Positions 37,673 to 46,149 of a DNA stretch of 64,000 nt are shown one piece after another. The position numbers were made by a program, and so were the translations under genes. Source of the DNA: JALSRK01 sp964461995 (GTDB lineage Bacteria > Acidobacteriota > Terriglobia > Bryobacterales > Bryobacteraceae); contig CAYWXL010000008.1 of the NCBI GenBank assembly GCA_964461995.1, positions 1 to 64,000 of the forward strand. The letters are read 5' to 3'. How positions within the stretch are numbered: position 1 is the stretch's first letter; the number at the start of each line of letters is the position of its first letter. Under the pieces are notes generated by a model. The model worked only from the letters and a program-made list of their open reading frames with translations. It ran no database searches and was not told the origin of the DNA.

Positions 37673-38113
37673 GTGCCGAAAGCGGAGTCGCTTGACATCT
37701 CCACTTACGCGCGCCGCCAGATCGCGGCGCGTCTCGATGACGTGGCCGGCCACCTGAGAGCCACCCTCACGCGCCGGGAAAAGGAAACGGTTCACGACCT
37801 CCGTGTCGCCATCCGGAGATTTTCCGAGGCCCTAAAGGTCTTTCGGTCGCTGCTGCCGGAGCGTGAGGCGAAAAAAGTTCGTAAAACCTTGCGCAAAGTG
37901 ATGGATGCCGCCGCCGAGGTGCGCGACCGGGACATCGCTCTGCAGTTCTGCAAAAAAGCCGGCCTGACGGACGAGGACGAATTGTGCCGGCGGATTCTAC
38001 GGGATCGGGCCCGAGCCGAGGGGCGGCTGGAGAAACGGGTGAGGCGTCTTCATGAGGCCGATCTCATCGAGGAGTGGCGCGGCCGCTTAGGGTTGTCTGG
38101 AGAAGCCTCATGA
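37673..38113 (+). CDS. CHAD-domain protein, N-terminal half
   Basis: The 146-residue protein matches the first half of a CHAD domain, a helical fold with conserved histidines that binds polyphosphate. The diagnostic motif is VHDLRVAIRRFSEALKVF at about residues 40-57, followed by VRKTLRKVMDAAAEVRDRDIAL. A normal CHAD is 250-320 residues with two four-helix bundles; this gene stops after one. The TGA overlaps the ATG of the next gene, which encodes the second bundle. GTG 37673 is the start, after AGGTAGAA. Confidence 0.75.
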   Translation: MPKAESLDISTYARRQIAARLDDVAGHLRATLTRREKETVHDLRVAIRRFSEALKVFRSLLPEREAKKVRKTLRKVMDAAAEVRDRDIALQFCKKAGLTDEDELCRRILRDRARAEGRLEKRVRRLHEADLIEEWRGRLGLSGEAS

Positions 38114-38610
38114 AGAAGCCGGCGCCGGTTATCTGGAATCCCGCTAAGAGCGCCCGGGAGAACGCCGCCGGAGTATTGCCGACCATGGCCCGGAAGCTGT
38201 TCTCAGCCGGGCGGGACCTGGCGAGCGGGAACAAGGTCAAGCTGAAGCGGCTGCACGCTTTCCGGTTGCAAGTGAAGCAGTTCCGGTACACGCTCGAACT
38301 GTTCGAACCTTTGTATGGTCCATCGTTGCAGCCGCGCCTCGAGAAACTACGGCTCCTCCAGCAGCGTCTCGGAAGGATAAACGACTGTGTAACGACGCGC
38401 GACTTGATCGAGGAACTGGGCGACTTGCCGAAGGCGGACCGGGTGCTTGGCCATATCGACCGCGCACTCCGCCGCCGCACCCAGCGTTTCTTCCGTTTCT
38501 GGTCCGAGGAGTTCGACGCGCCCGGAGAGGAAGAAGCTTGGTTGCGCTGTCTGAGAGCACCGGTCGATACCGGCCAGGTCGCCGCCGGTAAAGGAAAAAA
38601 GAAAGGTTAG
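38110..38610 (+). CDS. CHAD-domain protein, C-terminal half
   Basis: The 166-residue protein corresponds to the second half of a CHAD domain: LHAFRLQVKQFRYTLELFEPL (about residues 50-70) carries the second conserved histidine motif, followed by LRLLQQRLGRINDCVTTRDLI. It starts with ATG 38110 inside ATGA shared with the previous stop, and ends in a lysine-rich tail (GKGKKKG). The two genes may form a natural two-subunit CHAD, or a single gene split by a frameshift at this junction. Function is presumably polyphosphate binding. Confidence 0.75.
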   Translation: MKKPAPVIWNPAKSARENAAGVLPTMARKLFSAGRDLASGNKVKLKRLHAFRLQVKQFRYTLELFEPLYGPSLQPRLEKLRLLQQRLGRINDCVTTRDLIEELGDLPKADRVLGHIDRALRRRTQRFFRFWSEEFDAPGEEEAWLRCLRAPVDTGQVAAGKGKKKG

Positions 38611-38843
38611 AGCTCGGCGGCGAAGGGCCCAGAAAGCCGGGCCGGCGCCGGCTCGTGACCTGAATGGGCTGCCGCCACGGGTTCCGGCACTGGCCCCGTT
38701 TGCCCAGCGCCCCTTAAACTCCCGGGCCGGGCGCCCTCGCGCACGTCGAACATCTCACGCGCCCACCCTCCCCCTATACTCCCGAGCCAGGCTGACCGAT
38801 AGTAGCCTCGGGGAGGTCTATACCGTTGCCGCAAGCTTCCGCG

Positions 38844-40490
38844 ATGGGTCGTTCGGGCGCTCGTAGACCGCGTGCGAGAGCCTGGCGGGGGTTCCTGGTG
38901 CCGTCCCTTTCGGACTGGTTCTTCGTATTTCTCATCACTTGGCTATTCCTGGCGACTAAGCCCGGGTGGGACCGCCTGCTGGGCGATGGGGACACGGGAT
39001 GGCACATCCGTACAGGGGAGTTGATTCTGGCCGCGAAGGCGGTGCCCCGGACGGACCCTTTCTCGTTCTCCAAGCCGGGTGCCGAGTGGTTTGCCTGGGA
39101 ATGGCTCGCCGACGTCGTCCTCGGCGGGCTGCATGAACTGCTGGGACTGAAAGGAGTGGTCTGGTTCAGCGGAGTGCTGATTGCGGTCTTCGCGGTGCTG
39201 CTGCTCCGGTACACACTTTGGCGAGGGGCGAACCCGCTTGTCGGTCTGTTTGTGACTTTTCTGGCGATTGGGGCGGCATCGGTCCATTATCTTGCCCGGC
39301 CACACCTGTTCACGATGCTGTTTCTCGTGGTTTCCCTCTGGCTAATCGAGGCGGATCTTCGCCGCCCGGACAGGACGGTCTGGACGCTGGTCCCGCTGAC
39401 GGTGTTGTGGGTGAACCTTCATGGCGGATTTCTGGTGTTGTTGCTGTGTCTCGGCACGGTGGCGGGGGTGCGCTTCGCCGAGGCGCTGGCGGCGCCGGAC
39501 GCCCGTGGTCCGAGGCTCGACCAGGCGCGGCGGTACGCCATGCTCACCGCAGCGTGTGCGGCGGCGACGCTGGTGAATCCATACGGTTGGGAGTTACACC
39601 GTCACATCTACCTGTACTTACGGTCGGACTGGATCAAGAAGGTGGTCAACGAGTTCCAGTCGCCGAGCTTCCGCGCCGAAAATGTGCTCCAGTACGAGCT
39701 GTTACTGCTTTGCGGCCTCGTGGCGGCCGGGTGGCTGGTGCTGCGCCGGCGGTACATAGAGGTCATCTGGATCGGTTTGTGGGCGCATTTCTCGCTGCAG
39801 TCCGCGCGGCACATTCCAATTTACGCGATCATCGCGGCGCCGATCATCGCCGTCGAACTCTCGCGGTTTTGGGAGGAGTTGGGCGCGAGGTGTGGGCGGA
39901 GCTCTTGGTGGCAGGCCTTGGAGGATTTCTGCCGCGACCTCGGACGGGGACTCCGCCGGACCACCTTCTGGCCCGTGGCCGCCGCCCTTGTTCTGCTTGC
40001 CCTCGACGAGCCGCTGGGGTGGCCGCAGGACTTCCCCAGCTCGGACTTCCCGGTGACGATCGTCCAGCGGAACGAGGAGCGCATCCGCGGGCGGCGGGTA
40101 TTCACCGATGACGAGTGGGCGGACTACTTGCTCTACCGCTACTACCCGGAACAAAGGGTCTTCCTCGACGGCCGGACGGACTTCTACGGGCCGGAGATCG
40201 GTGATGCCTACCTTGATCTTATGTACGGCGCTCCGCGGTGGGCGGAAGTGCTGGCGGAGTACGAGTTTGACGCGGTTTTGGTGCCGCCGAAGCGGCCCTT
40301 GGCGGCGCTGCTCGAACTCGATCCGTCGTGGGAATCGGTTGATCGGGAAGAAGATGCAGTTTTGTTCGTGCCGACGGCGCCTGGGCGGTCTGGGAAGGCC
40401 CAAAAGCCAGGGGCGGAAGGCGCCTCGCCCGGGGCTGGAAATTTCAGAACCGAGGCTAATGAAACGGTCCTTGTCGGCCGAAAGTACTAG
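38844..40490 (+). CDS. Polytopic membrane protein with soluble C-terminal domain
   Basis: The 548-residue protein has about nine or ten hydrophobic segments between residues 20 and 390 (for example WFFVFLITWLFLAT, HLFTMLFLVVSLWLIEA) and a C-terminal soluble part of about 150 residues. Short polar loops such as DGDTGWHIRTGE and WEWLAD near the first helices resemble the first loop of GT-C glycosyltransferases, where an acidic residue is catalytic. The C-terminal region has RVFTDDEWADYLLYRYYPEQ and FLDGRTDFYG, a pattern seen in large membrane proteins of this kind. I cannot assign a function. ATG 38844 is preferred to TTG 38826. Confidence 0.65.
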   Translation: MGRSGARRPRARAWRGFLVPSLSDWFFVFLITWLFLATKPGWDRLLGDGDTGWHIRTGELILAAKAVPRTDPFSFSKPGAEWFAWEWLADVVLGGLHELLGLKGVVWFSGVLIAVFAVLLLRYTLWRGANPLVGLFVTFLAIGAASVHYLARPHLFTMLFLVVSLWLIEADLRRPDRTVWTLVPLTVLWVNLHGGFLVLLLCLGTVAGVRFAEALAAPDARGPRLDQARRYAMLTAACAAATLVNPYGWELHRHIYLYLRSDWIKKVVNEFQSPSFRAENVLQYELLLLCGLVAAGWLVLRRRYIEVIWIGLWAHFSLQSARHIPIYAIIAAPIIAVELSRFWEELGARCGRSSWWQALEDFCRDLGRGLRRTTFWPVAAALVLLALDEPLGWPQDFPSSDFPVTIVQRNEERIRGRRVFTDDEWADYLLYRYYPEQRVFLDGRTDFYGPEIGDAYLDLMYGAPRWAEVLAEYEFDAVLVPPKRPLAALLELDPSWESVDREEDAVLFVPTAPGRSGKAQKPGAEGASPGAGNFRTEANETVLVGRKY

Positions 40491-40505
40491 AGGAGATCAC
40501 GGAAG

Positions 40506-40760
40506 ATGCAGCGCGGCCGGAGCCAGGCCAGACGACCCTGGTCACGACGGAAAACGGCGGCGAACCGAAAAAAAACGGCCCCCGCGGCGGTTTCGCCTTC
40601 GGAGAGCTGGCGGCTGCCCTGGGGGGACCAACTCGCTGAGTTTGCCTTGCAAGCCGGGCTCGTCGCCCCGCTTCTGGCGCCGGAGTCGTTGGAATTGGAA
40701 GACGGCCAGCAGGCCGGGTGTGAGGAGCCGGCGGGCAAGCCTGAGGGAGGAAAGCGGTGA
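40506..40760 (+). CDS. Short unidentified open frame ahead of the Tad operon
   Basis: An 84-residue product, not recognised. The first 30 residues are very basic (RRPWSRRKTAANRKKTAP); the rest holds DQLAEFALQAGLVAPLLAPE, loosely like the start of a TadE-type pilus protein but too short to be a membrane helix. It follows AGAGGAGATC (a usable SD), and its TGA overlaps the GTG of the prepilin peptidase. The position is where a Flp pilin gene is usual, but the sequence is not a pilin. It may be spurious. Confidence 0.35.
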   Translation: MQRGRSQARRPWSRRKTAANRKKTAPAAVSPSESWRLPWGDQLAEFALQAGLVAPLLAPESLELEDGQQAGCEEPAGKPEGGKR

Positions 40761-41215
40761 GGTTGGAAGTCATGATCGCGCTCGCGCTGGGGTCGGCTGC
40801 CGTGTTTACGGACCTCCGCTGGCGCACGATACCCAACTGGATACCGGTGGCGGCGCTCGGCGGCGGCCTGCTGTGCCAGGTATTGGCAAAAGGTTGGGTA
40901 GGCGTGATCGACGCCGGCGCCGGGGCGCTGGCGGGCTTCGGGATATTTCTCATTTTCTACCTGCTTGGAGGGATGGGCGGGGGCGACGTGAAGCTGATGG
41001 CGGGTTTCGGCTCGCTCCTGGGTGCGGGGCGTCTGTTGGAGGCGGCCATATGGACGGCCGGTCTGGGCGGCTTGATGGCGCTGGGCGTCTTGGGGGTTCA
41101 TTGGGTGCGGGCGCGGTGGCGGCGGGACGGACGGACCAGCGGACGTCCTCGCGCGATCCCTTACGCCCCGGCGATTGCCGGGGGCGTTTGGCTGGCGCTG
41201 ATCCCGAAAGGGTGA
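40757..41215 (+). CDS. cpaA: Prepilin peptidase of the Tad/Flp pilus
   Basis: The 152-residue membrane aspartyl protease cleaves prepilins. The two catalytic aspartates are in FTDLRWRTIPNW (Asp19) and GGMGGGDVKLMAGFG (near residue 77). It lacks the N-methylase domain of type IV pilus peptidases, as CpaA/TadV does. GTG 40757 follows GGGAGGAAAG. It opens the Tad block; the remaining genes follow in the standard order. Confidence 0.88.
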   Translation: MRLEVMIALALGSAAVFTDLRWRTIPNWIPVAALGGGLLCQVLAKGWVGVIDAGAGALAGFGIFLIFYLLGGMGGGDVKLMAGFGSLLGAGRLLEAAIWTAGLGGLMALGVLGVHWVRARWRRDGRTSGRPRAIPYAPAIAGGVWLALIPKG

Positions 41216-41285
41216 AGCAAACCGGCGGATGGTCCGCCGGAGAGAACGTTTATGGGAAGCGGTAACGCTTCAGGAGCGTAAGACG

Positions 41286-42170
41286 ATGGATCGCAGATTT
41301 CTGACGGTACTCGGCGTGAGTTTGGTGTTCGCGTTGGTGGTGTCGGCCATCTTCTACCAGATCTCGGCCGGCCGCAGCGGCCCTGCTCCGAAGGCAGAAG
41401 ACACGACGATGAAGGATCTGGTAGTGGCTGTCAGACCTTTGCCGGTGGGAGCGACGATCAAGCCGGAAGACGTCAAGGTGGTCAAGGTTCCCGCTTCGCA
41501 GTTCCCGAAAGGCGGAATCTCGACCGTCGAGGAGGTGATCGACCGCCCGGTCATCAGCAACATCCTGGCCGAGGAGCCGGTGCATGAAGGCCGTCTGGCA
41601 GCCCGGGGCAGCGGACTAGGGCTAGCGCCGATCATCCCCAAAGGCATGCGAGCGGTGACGATACGAGTCAACGACGTGGCCGGCGTCGCCGGTTTCGTGC
41701 TGCCCGGCATGCGAGTCGACGTTCTGGTTACTGGGCGACCGCCGAACAACGCTGACGAGGGAACGGTGACGATCACGGTGCTGCAGAACATCCTCGTGTT
41801 GTCGGCGGGCCAGACGATTCAGCCGGACGCCGAGGGGAAAGCGATCAATGCTCCCACGGTGACCTTGCTGGTGACGCCGGAACAGGCCGAGACCTTAACC
41901 CTGGCCGCCAACGAGGGCCGGGTGCAACTCGTTCTGCGGAATGGCAGCGACCAGTCGATCGCGAAGACCAAGGGCAAAGCGTTGAGCGAGCTTTATAAGC
42001 CGCTCGAGGCGCGCCTGAAGCGGCCTCGTCCGCGGCCTCAGCCGCGGGTGGTCGTCCGTGAAGTTCCACGGATGGTGGCGCCGCCACCGCCGCCGCAGAA
42101 CGAGATCGTGGTGATCCGCGGGACGAAGACGACGGTACAGGTAGTCAACGCTGCGCCGAGCGGAGATTGA
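41286..42170 (+). CDS. cpaB: Flp pilus assembly protein CpaB
   Basis: The 294-residue protein has an N-terminal membrane helix (LTVLGVSLVFALVVSAIFY) and a SAF-like domain (LVVAVRPLPVGATIKPEDVKV) followed by the RcpC/CpaB region (MRAVTIRVNDVAGVAGFVLPGMRVDVLVTG). The last 60 residues are basic and proline-rich (KRPRPRPQPRVVV, APPPPPQ). CpaB works with the secretin in the outer part of the Tad machine. ATG 41286 follows CAGGAGCG. Confidence 0.9.
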   Translation: MDRRFLTVLGVSLVFALVVSAIFYQISAGRSGPAPKAEDTTMKDLVVAVRPLPVGATIKPEDVKVVKVPASQFPKGGISTVEEVIDRPVISNILAEEPVHEGRLAARGSGLGLAPIIPKGMRAVTIRVNDVAGVAGFVLPGMRVDVLVTGRPPNNADEGTVTITVLQNILVLSAGQTIQPDAEGKAINAPTVTLLVTPEQAETLTLAANEGRVQLVLRNGSDQSIAKTKGKALSELYKPLEARLKRPRPRPQPRVVVREVPRMVAPPPPPQNEIVVIRGTKTTVQVVNAAPSGD

Positions 42171-42181
42171 AGGAGACCCCC

Positions 42182-43534
42182 ATGAGGAGACCATCGACAT
42201 TCCATCGATTCGCGGTCCTGACAGCGCTGACTGTGATGGCTGCGTTCGCGGCCGACACCAGTGTCGAGGAACTCAGGGTCACAGCGGGCAAAAGCATCGT
42301 AATTGATTACCCGACCGACATCGCCCGGATTTCCACGTCTGATCCGGCGGTGGTGGACGCGGTGGCCGTCAGTACGCGGGAGATCTTGCTACACGCCAAG
42401 AGTTACGGTGTCGCCACCGTGGTGGTTTGGGCCAAGAATGGTCAGCGCAACTTCTACAACATCAGCGTTGAGTACGACCTGTCGCCGATCGAGAAGGTGC
42501 TGAAAGCCACGTTTCCGAACGAGGAGATCCACGTACAAGCGGCGAAGGACTCCGTCACCCTGACCGGTACGGTGTCTTCGAAAGAGGTGTCCGAGCGGGC
42601 GGCAGCTTTAGCGGCGTCCTTGGCCAAGGCGGTAGTCAACAACCTGGAAGTGGCTGAGCCCGTCAAGAAGCAGATCCTGCTCCGGGTTCGGTTTGCAGAG
42701 ATGGACCGTCAATTGGGGAGCCAGTTTGCCGTCAACCTGGTTTCGACGGGTGCGCTGAACACGCCGGGTCAGACCAGTACCGGGCAGTTCCCTGCGGCGT
42801 ACCCGGAAGAGTTGCTGGGCACGATACCTGGGCGGAACGAGGGCACGACCAGTCAGTTCACCATTTCCGACGCTTTGAACGTATTCGCCTTTCGGCCGGA
42901 TCTCAACCTGGCCGCTTTCTTGAAGGCATTGCAGACCCAGGGCATCTTGCAGATCCTGGCTGAACCCAATCTGGTGACTTCGAACGGAGAGGAAGCCAGC
43001 TTCCTGGTCGGCGGCGAGTTTCCCATTCCCGTTCTACAGGGAGGTGCGAACGCCGGGGCGATCACGATTCAGTTCCGCGAATTCGGTATTCGTCTGACAT
43101 TCCGCCCCGAGCTGACCCATAACGACACGATCCGGATGTACGTGAGACCCGAAGTGTCCACGATCGATGTCACCAACGCGGTGCAGTTCAGCGGGTTCAC
43201 GATCCCGGCTTTGGCTACGCGGCGGATGGAGACGAACATCGAGCTGGCTGAAGGACAGAGCTTCGTGATCGCTGGGTTGATCGACGACCGGGCGCGGGCC
43301 ACGTTCAGCCGGATTCCCGGCTTGTCGCACATACCGATTCTCGGCGAGCTTTTCAAGAGCCGGGACAAGCAGAAGTCCAAGACCGAGTTGATCGTGATGG
43401 TGACACCGGAGATCGTCGATCCGATCGAAGCGGGCGAACCGAAACCGATGCCGGTGATGCCGATGAAGTTTCTCGAGAACCTGAGCCCCGGGGACCGGCT
43501 CCGCTACGACGGGGAAGTGAAGAAGAAACCGTGA
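42182..43534 (+). CDS. cpaC: Tad pilus secretin CpaC/RcpA
   Basis: The 450-residue outer-membrane secretin has a signal peptide (LTVMAAFAADT), a pilus-secretin N-terminal domain (VTAGKSIVIDYPTDIARIS), a BON-like segment (VTLTGTVSSKEVSERAAALA) and the secretin core with LAEPNLVTSNGEEASFLVGGEFPIPV. The end (LPGLSHIPILGELF-type region, here RIPGLSHIPILGELFKSR) is typical. The SD GAAGGAGA before ATG 42182 is strong. It forms the exit pore for the pilus. Confidence 0.92.
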   Translation: MRRPSTFHRFAVLTALTVMAAFAADTSVEELRVTAGKSIVIDYPTDIARISTSDPAVVDAVAVSTREILLHAKSYGVATVVVWAKNGQRNFYNISVEYDLSPIEKVLKATFPNEEIHVQAAKDSVTLTGTVSSKEVSERAAALAASLAKAVVNNLEVAEPVKKQILLRVRFAEMDRQLGSQFAVNLVSTGALNTPGQTSTGQFPAAYPEELLGTIPGRNEGTTSQFTISDALNVFAFRPDLNLAAFLKALQTQGILQILAEPNLVTSNGEEASFLVGGEFPIPVLQGGANAGAITIQFREFGIRLTFRPELTHNDTIRMYVRPEVSTIDVTNAVQFSGFTIPALATRRMETNIELAEGQSFVIAGLIDDRARATFSRIPGLSHIPILGELFKSRDKQKSKTELIVMVTPEIVDPIEAGEPKPMPVMPMKFLENLSPGDRLRYDGEVKKKP

Positions 43535-43571
43535 CCGTGCGGGTGAGAAGAGGGGGTGAGACGGAGGCGAA

Positions 43572-44765
43572 ATGATGGATTTTCAGGGACGCAAGACGGA
43601 ACTGACGGCGCTGCTGATCGCTCCTGACCGGGAGCTGGCGGAACAGTTCCAGCGCAGCGCTGCGGAACTGCGCACCTTCCAGGTGCTGGCCGAGCTGAAG
43701 TCCTACCCGTCTGAGCACACCCTGGAGATCCGTCTGCGGCAAGTGAAGCCGGACGTCGTGTTGATCGACGTGGCCACGGACTTGGAGAAGGCGATCCGGC
43801 TGGTCGAGTTTGTGGCCGGTTACCGTCCGGTGACGCAGGTGGTCGGGCTCCACCGCTCCAACGATTCGGGCGCCGTTGTGCGGACGCTGCGAGCTGGCGC
43901 CTCGGAATTCTTGTGGGCGCCGTTTGAAGCGCAGCAGCAACGGGAGGCGGTGGCGCGGATCCAGAGGCTGCGCCAACCGGTCACCACGGAGACGACGCAG
44001 AACGGGCGGGTGCTTGTCTTCGCCAGTGCGAAGCCGGGCTCGGGGGCCTCAACCATCGCGGTCCAGACAGCCTTCGCGTTGAGGCGAGCCACCGGAGACC
44101 GCGTGCTGCTGGTGGACCTGGATCTGATGGGAGGCACGTTGGCCTTCTATCTCAAGCTGCACCACACCTGTTCGGTTACGGATCTGTTCGAGCGCTCGGA
44201 CGGACTGGACCCGGCTGTTTGGGCGTCGCTGGTAGCGCATTGCGACGGCGTGGACGTCATTCCGGCGCCCGATGAACCCGACAGCGGACCGGTGGAACCC
44301 AACCGGTTGCACGACGCGTTGGAGTTCGCCCGGATGCTCTATTCGTGGGTTCTTCTCGACGCGCCGGCCTTGCCGCACCGGACCAGCCTGCTAGCGGTGT
44401 CGGAGGCCGACGAGGCCTTCGTCGTGACCACTTCGGAGTTGGCGAGCCTCCATCTCACCCGGAGGGCAGTCAGTCTGCTCGAGCAGTTGGGCTTCACCAA
44501 GGAGCGTTACCGCGTCCTGGTGAACCGCACCAGCAAGCGGGACGGCATCACGGCCTCCGATATGGAGAAGATCTTCAACTGCCCGGTGCGCCACATGTTT
44601 CCGAACGACTATTTCTCGCTGCACCGGGTGATCTCGCTGGGGCATGCGTTGGGGCCCGAGACGGAATTAGGGCGGGCGTTGGACCGGTTTGCGGGAAGTC
44701 TGGTCGAGAACGCCCGCCAGGAAGCCCAGCGGTCGGCGGCGGCGCTGGAGGCAAAAACCGCGTAG
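43572..44765 (+). CDS. cpaE: CpaE/TadZ-type localisation ATPase
   Basis: The 397-residue protein has a receiver-like N-terminal domain (about residues 10-130) lacking the full set of phosphorylation residues, then a ParA/MinD-type domain with a deviant Walker A (KPGSGASTIAVQTAFAL near residue 155) and VLLVDLDLMGGTLAFYL. TadZ proteins place the Tad machine at the pole. Two adjacent ATG codons (43572, 43575) follow an SD GGAGG; the first is used. Confidence 0.88.
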   Translation: MMDFQGRKTELTALLIAPDRELAEQFQRSAAELRTFQVLAELKSYPSEHTLEIRLRQVKPDVVLIDVATDLEKAIRLVEFVAGYRPVTQVVGLHRSNDSGAVVRTLRAGASEFLWAPFEAQQQREAVARIQRLRQPVTTETTQNGRVLVFASAKPGSGASTIAVQTAFALRRATGDRVLLVDLDLMGGTLAFYLKLHHTCSVTDLFERSDGLDPAVWASLVAHCDGVDVIPAPDEPDSGPVEPNRLHDALEFARMLYSWVLLDAPALPHRTSLLAVSEADEAFVVTTSELASLHLTRRAVSLLEQLGFTKERYRVLVNRTSKRDGITASDMEKIFNCPVRHMFPNDYFSLHRVISLGHALGPETELGRALDRFAGSLVENARQEAQRSAAALEAKTA

Positions 44766-44777
44766 TGAGGAGAGCGT

Positions 44778-46139
44778 ATGTTACCGAGTGTTGAGTCGAA
44801 GCGATCGCAGTACATGAGCTGGGAACAGCGGCTGTTGAAGAACGCCAGCCGCCCGAAGACAGCTTTGCGGCCGGAGTACCAGGAGTTGAAGTTCACGCTC
44901 CACCGCAAGTTGCTCGACAAGATCAACCTCGAAGCTCTGGCGACGATCGACAATCAGCGCGTCCGCAGCGAGGTTCGCCAGGCCTTGCTCGCGCTGATCA
45001 ACGAGGAACAAACGCTGCTCAGTTCCATTGAGAAGCAGCAGATCTGCGAAGAGGTTCTCGACGAGGTGTTCGGCCTCGGGCCGCTGGAACCGCTGTTGCA
45101 AGATCCAACGGTCTCCGACATCCTCGTCAACACGCACAAGCAGGTCTACGTGGAGCGTAAGGGCGTGCTGGAGTTGACCAACGTCACGTTCCGCGACGAT
45201 GCGCACCTGCTGCGGATCATCGACAAGATCGTCTCCCAGGTGGGACGGCGTATCGACGAGTCCAACCCGATGGTGGACGCGAGGCTGCGGGACGGTTCCC
45301 GCGTCAACGCGATCATTCCTCCATTGGCCGTTGATGGGCCGCTGCTGTCGATCCGCCGGTTCAGCACCGACAAGCTGATGCCGCCCGACCTGGTCGAGAG
45401 GAAGGCGCTGACGCAGGGAATGATGGACCTGCTCGAGGCGGCGGTGAAGGCGCGCCTGAACATCATCATCTCGGGAGGTACGGGCGCCGGCAAGACGACC
45501 CTGCTCAACGCCTTGTCGTTCTTTATTTCGCCGAAGGAGCGCATCGTCACCATCGAGGACGCGGCGGAGCTGCAGCTCAAGCAGCCCCACGTGGCGCGGT
45601 TGGAGACGCGGCCGCCGAACCTCGAAGGTAAGGGTGCGGTGCGCCAGCGGGAGCTCTTGATCAACAGCCTGCGCATGCGGCCGGACCGGATCGTCGTCGG
45701 CGAGGTCCGCGGCGAGGAGGCGATGGACATGCTCCAGGCCATGAATACCGGCCACGACGGTTCGCTGACGACGATCCACGCCAACAGCCCCAGGGACGCC
45801 GTGTCGCGCTTGGAGGTGATGGTGTCGCTCGCCAACGCCAACATGACGCTGAAATCGATCCGGCAGCAGATCGCCAGCGCTGTGGACTTGATCATTCAGG
45901 CGGCGCGTTTCAGCGACGGCAGCCGCCGGGTGACAAGTATCACGGAAGTGACCGGGATGGAGGGCGACATCGTAACGCTGCAGGACATCTTCGTGTTCGA
46001 GAAGCGCGGCTTGTCCCCGGAGGGCAAGGTGGTGGGCCGCTTCGCGGCTACGGGTATCCGCCCCAAGTTCTACGAGAAGCTTTTGGCGGCGGGTATCCGC
46101 TTGCGGCCTGATCTGTTTGACGAGGTGGTGGAAATCTGA
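44778..46139 (+). CDS. cpaF: Tad secretion ATPase CpaF/TadA
   Basis: The 453-residue hexameric ATPase drives pilus assembly. Walker A is GGTGAGKTTLLN near residue 235; the Asp box is IVTIEDAAEL, Walker B DRIVVGEVRGEEA, and the His box NTGHDGSLTTIHANSP. The N-terminal domain (about 60-190) contains GLGPLEPLLQDPTVSDILVN, diagnostic for the CpaF subfamily. Start ATG 44778 is 12 bp after cpaE. It is the best-conserved gene of the locus. Confidence 0.94.
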   Translation: MLPSVESKRSQYMSWEQRLLKNASRPKTALRPEYQELKFTLHRKLLDKINLEALATIDNQRVRSEVRQALLALINEEQTLLSSIEKQQICEEVLDEVFGLGPLEPLLQDPTVSDILVNTHKQVYVERKGVLELTNVTFRDDAHLLRIIDKIVSQVGRRIDESNPMVDARLRDGSRVNAIIPPLAVDGPLLSIRRFSTDKLMPPDLVERKALTQGMMDLLEAAVKARLNIIISGGTGAGKTTLLNALSFFISPKERIVTIEDAAELQLKQPHVARLETRPPNLEGKGAVRQRELLINSLRMRPDRIVVGEVRGEEAMDMLQAMNTGHDGSLTTIHANSPRDAVSRLEVMVSLANANMTLKSIRQQIASAVDLIIQAARFSDGSRRVTSITEVTGMEGDIVTLQDIFVFEKRGLSPEGKVVGRFAATGIRPKFYEKLLAAGIRLRPDLFDEVVEI

Positions 46140-46149
46140 CGGTGGCGTT

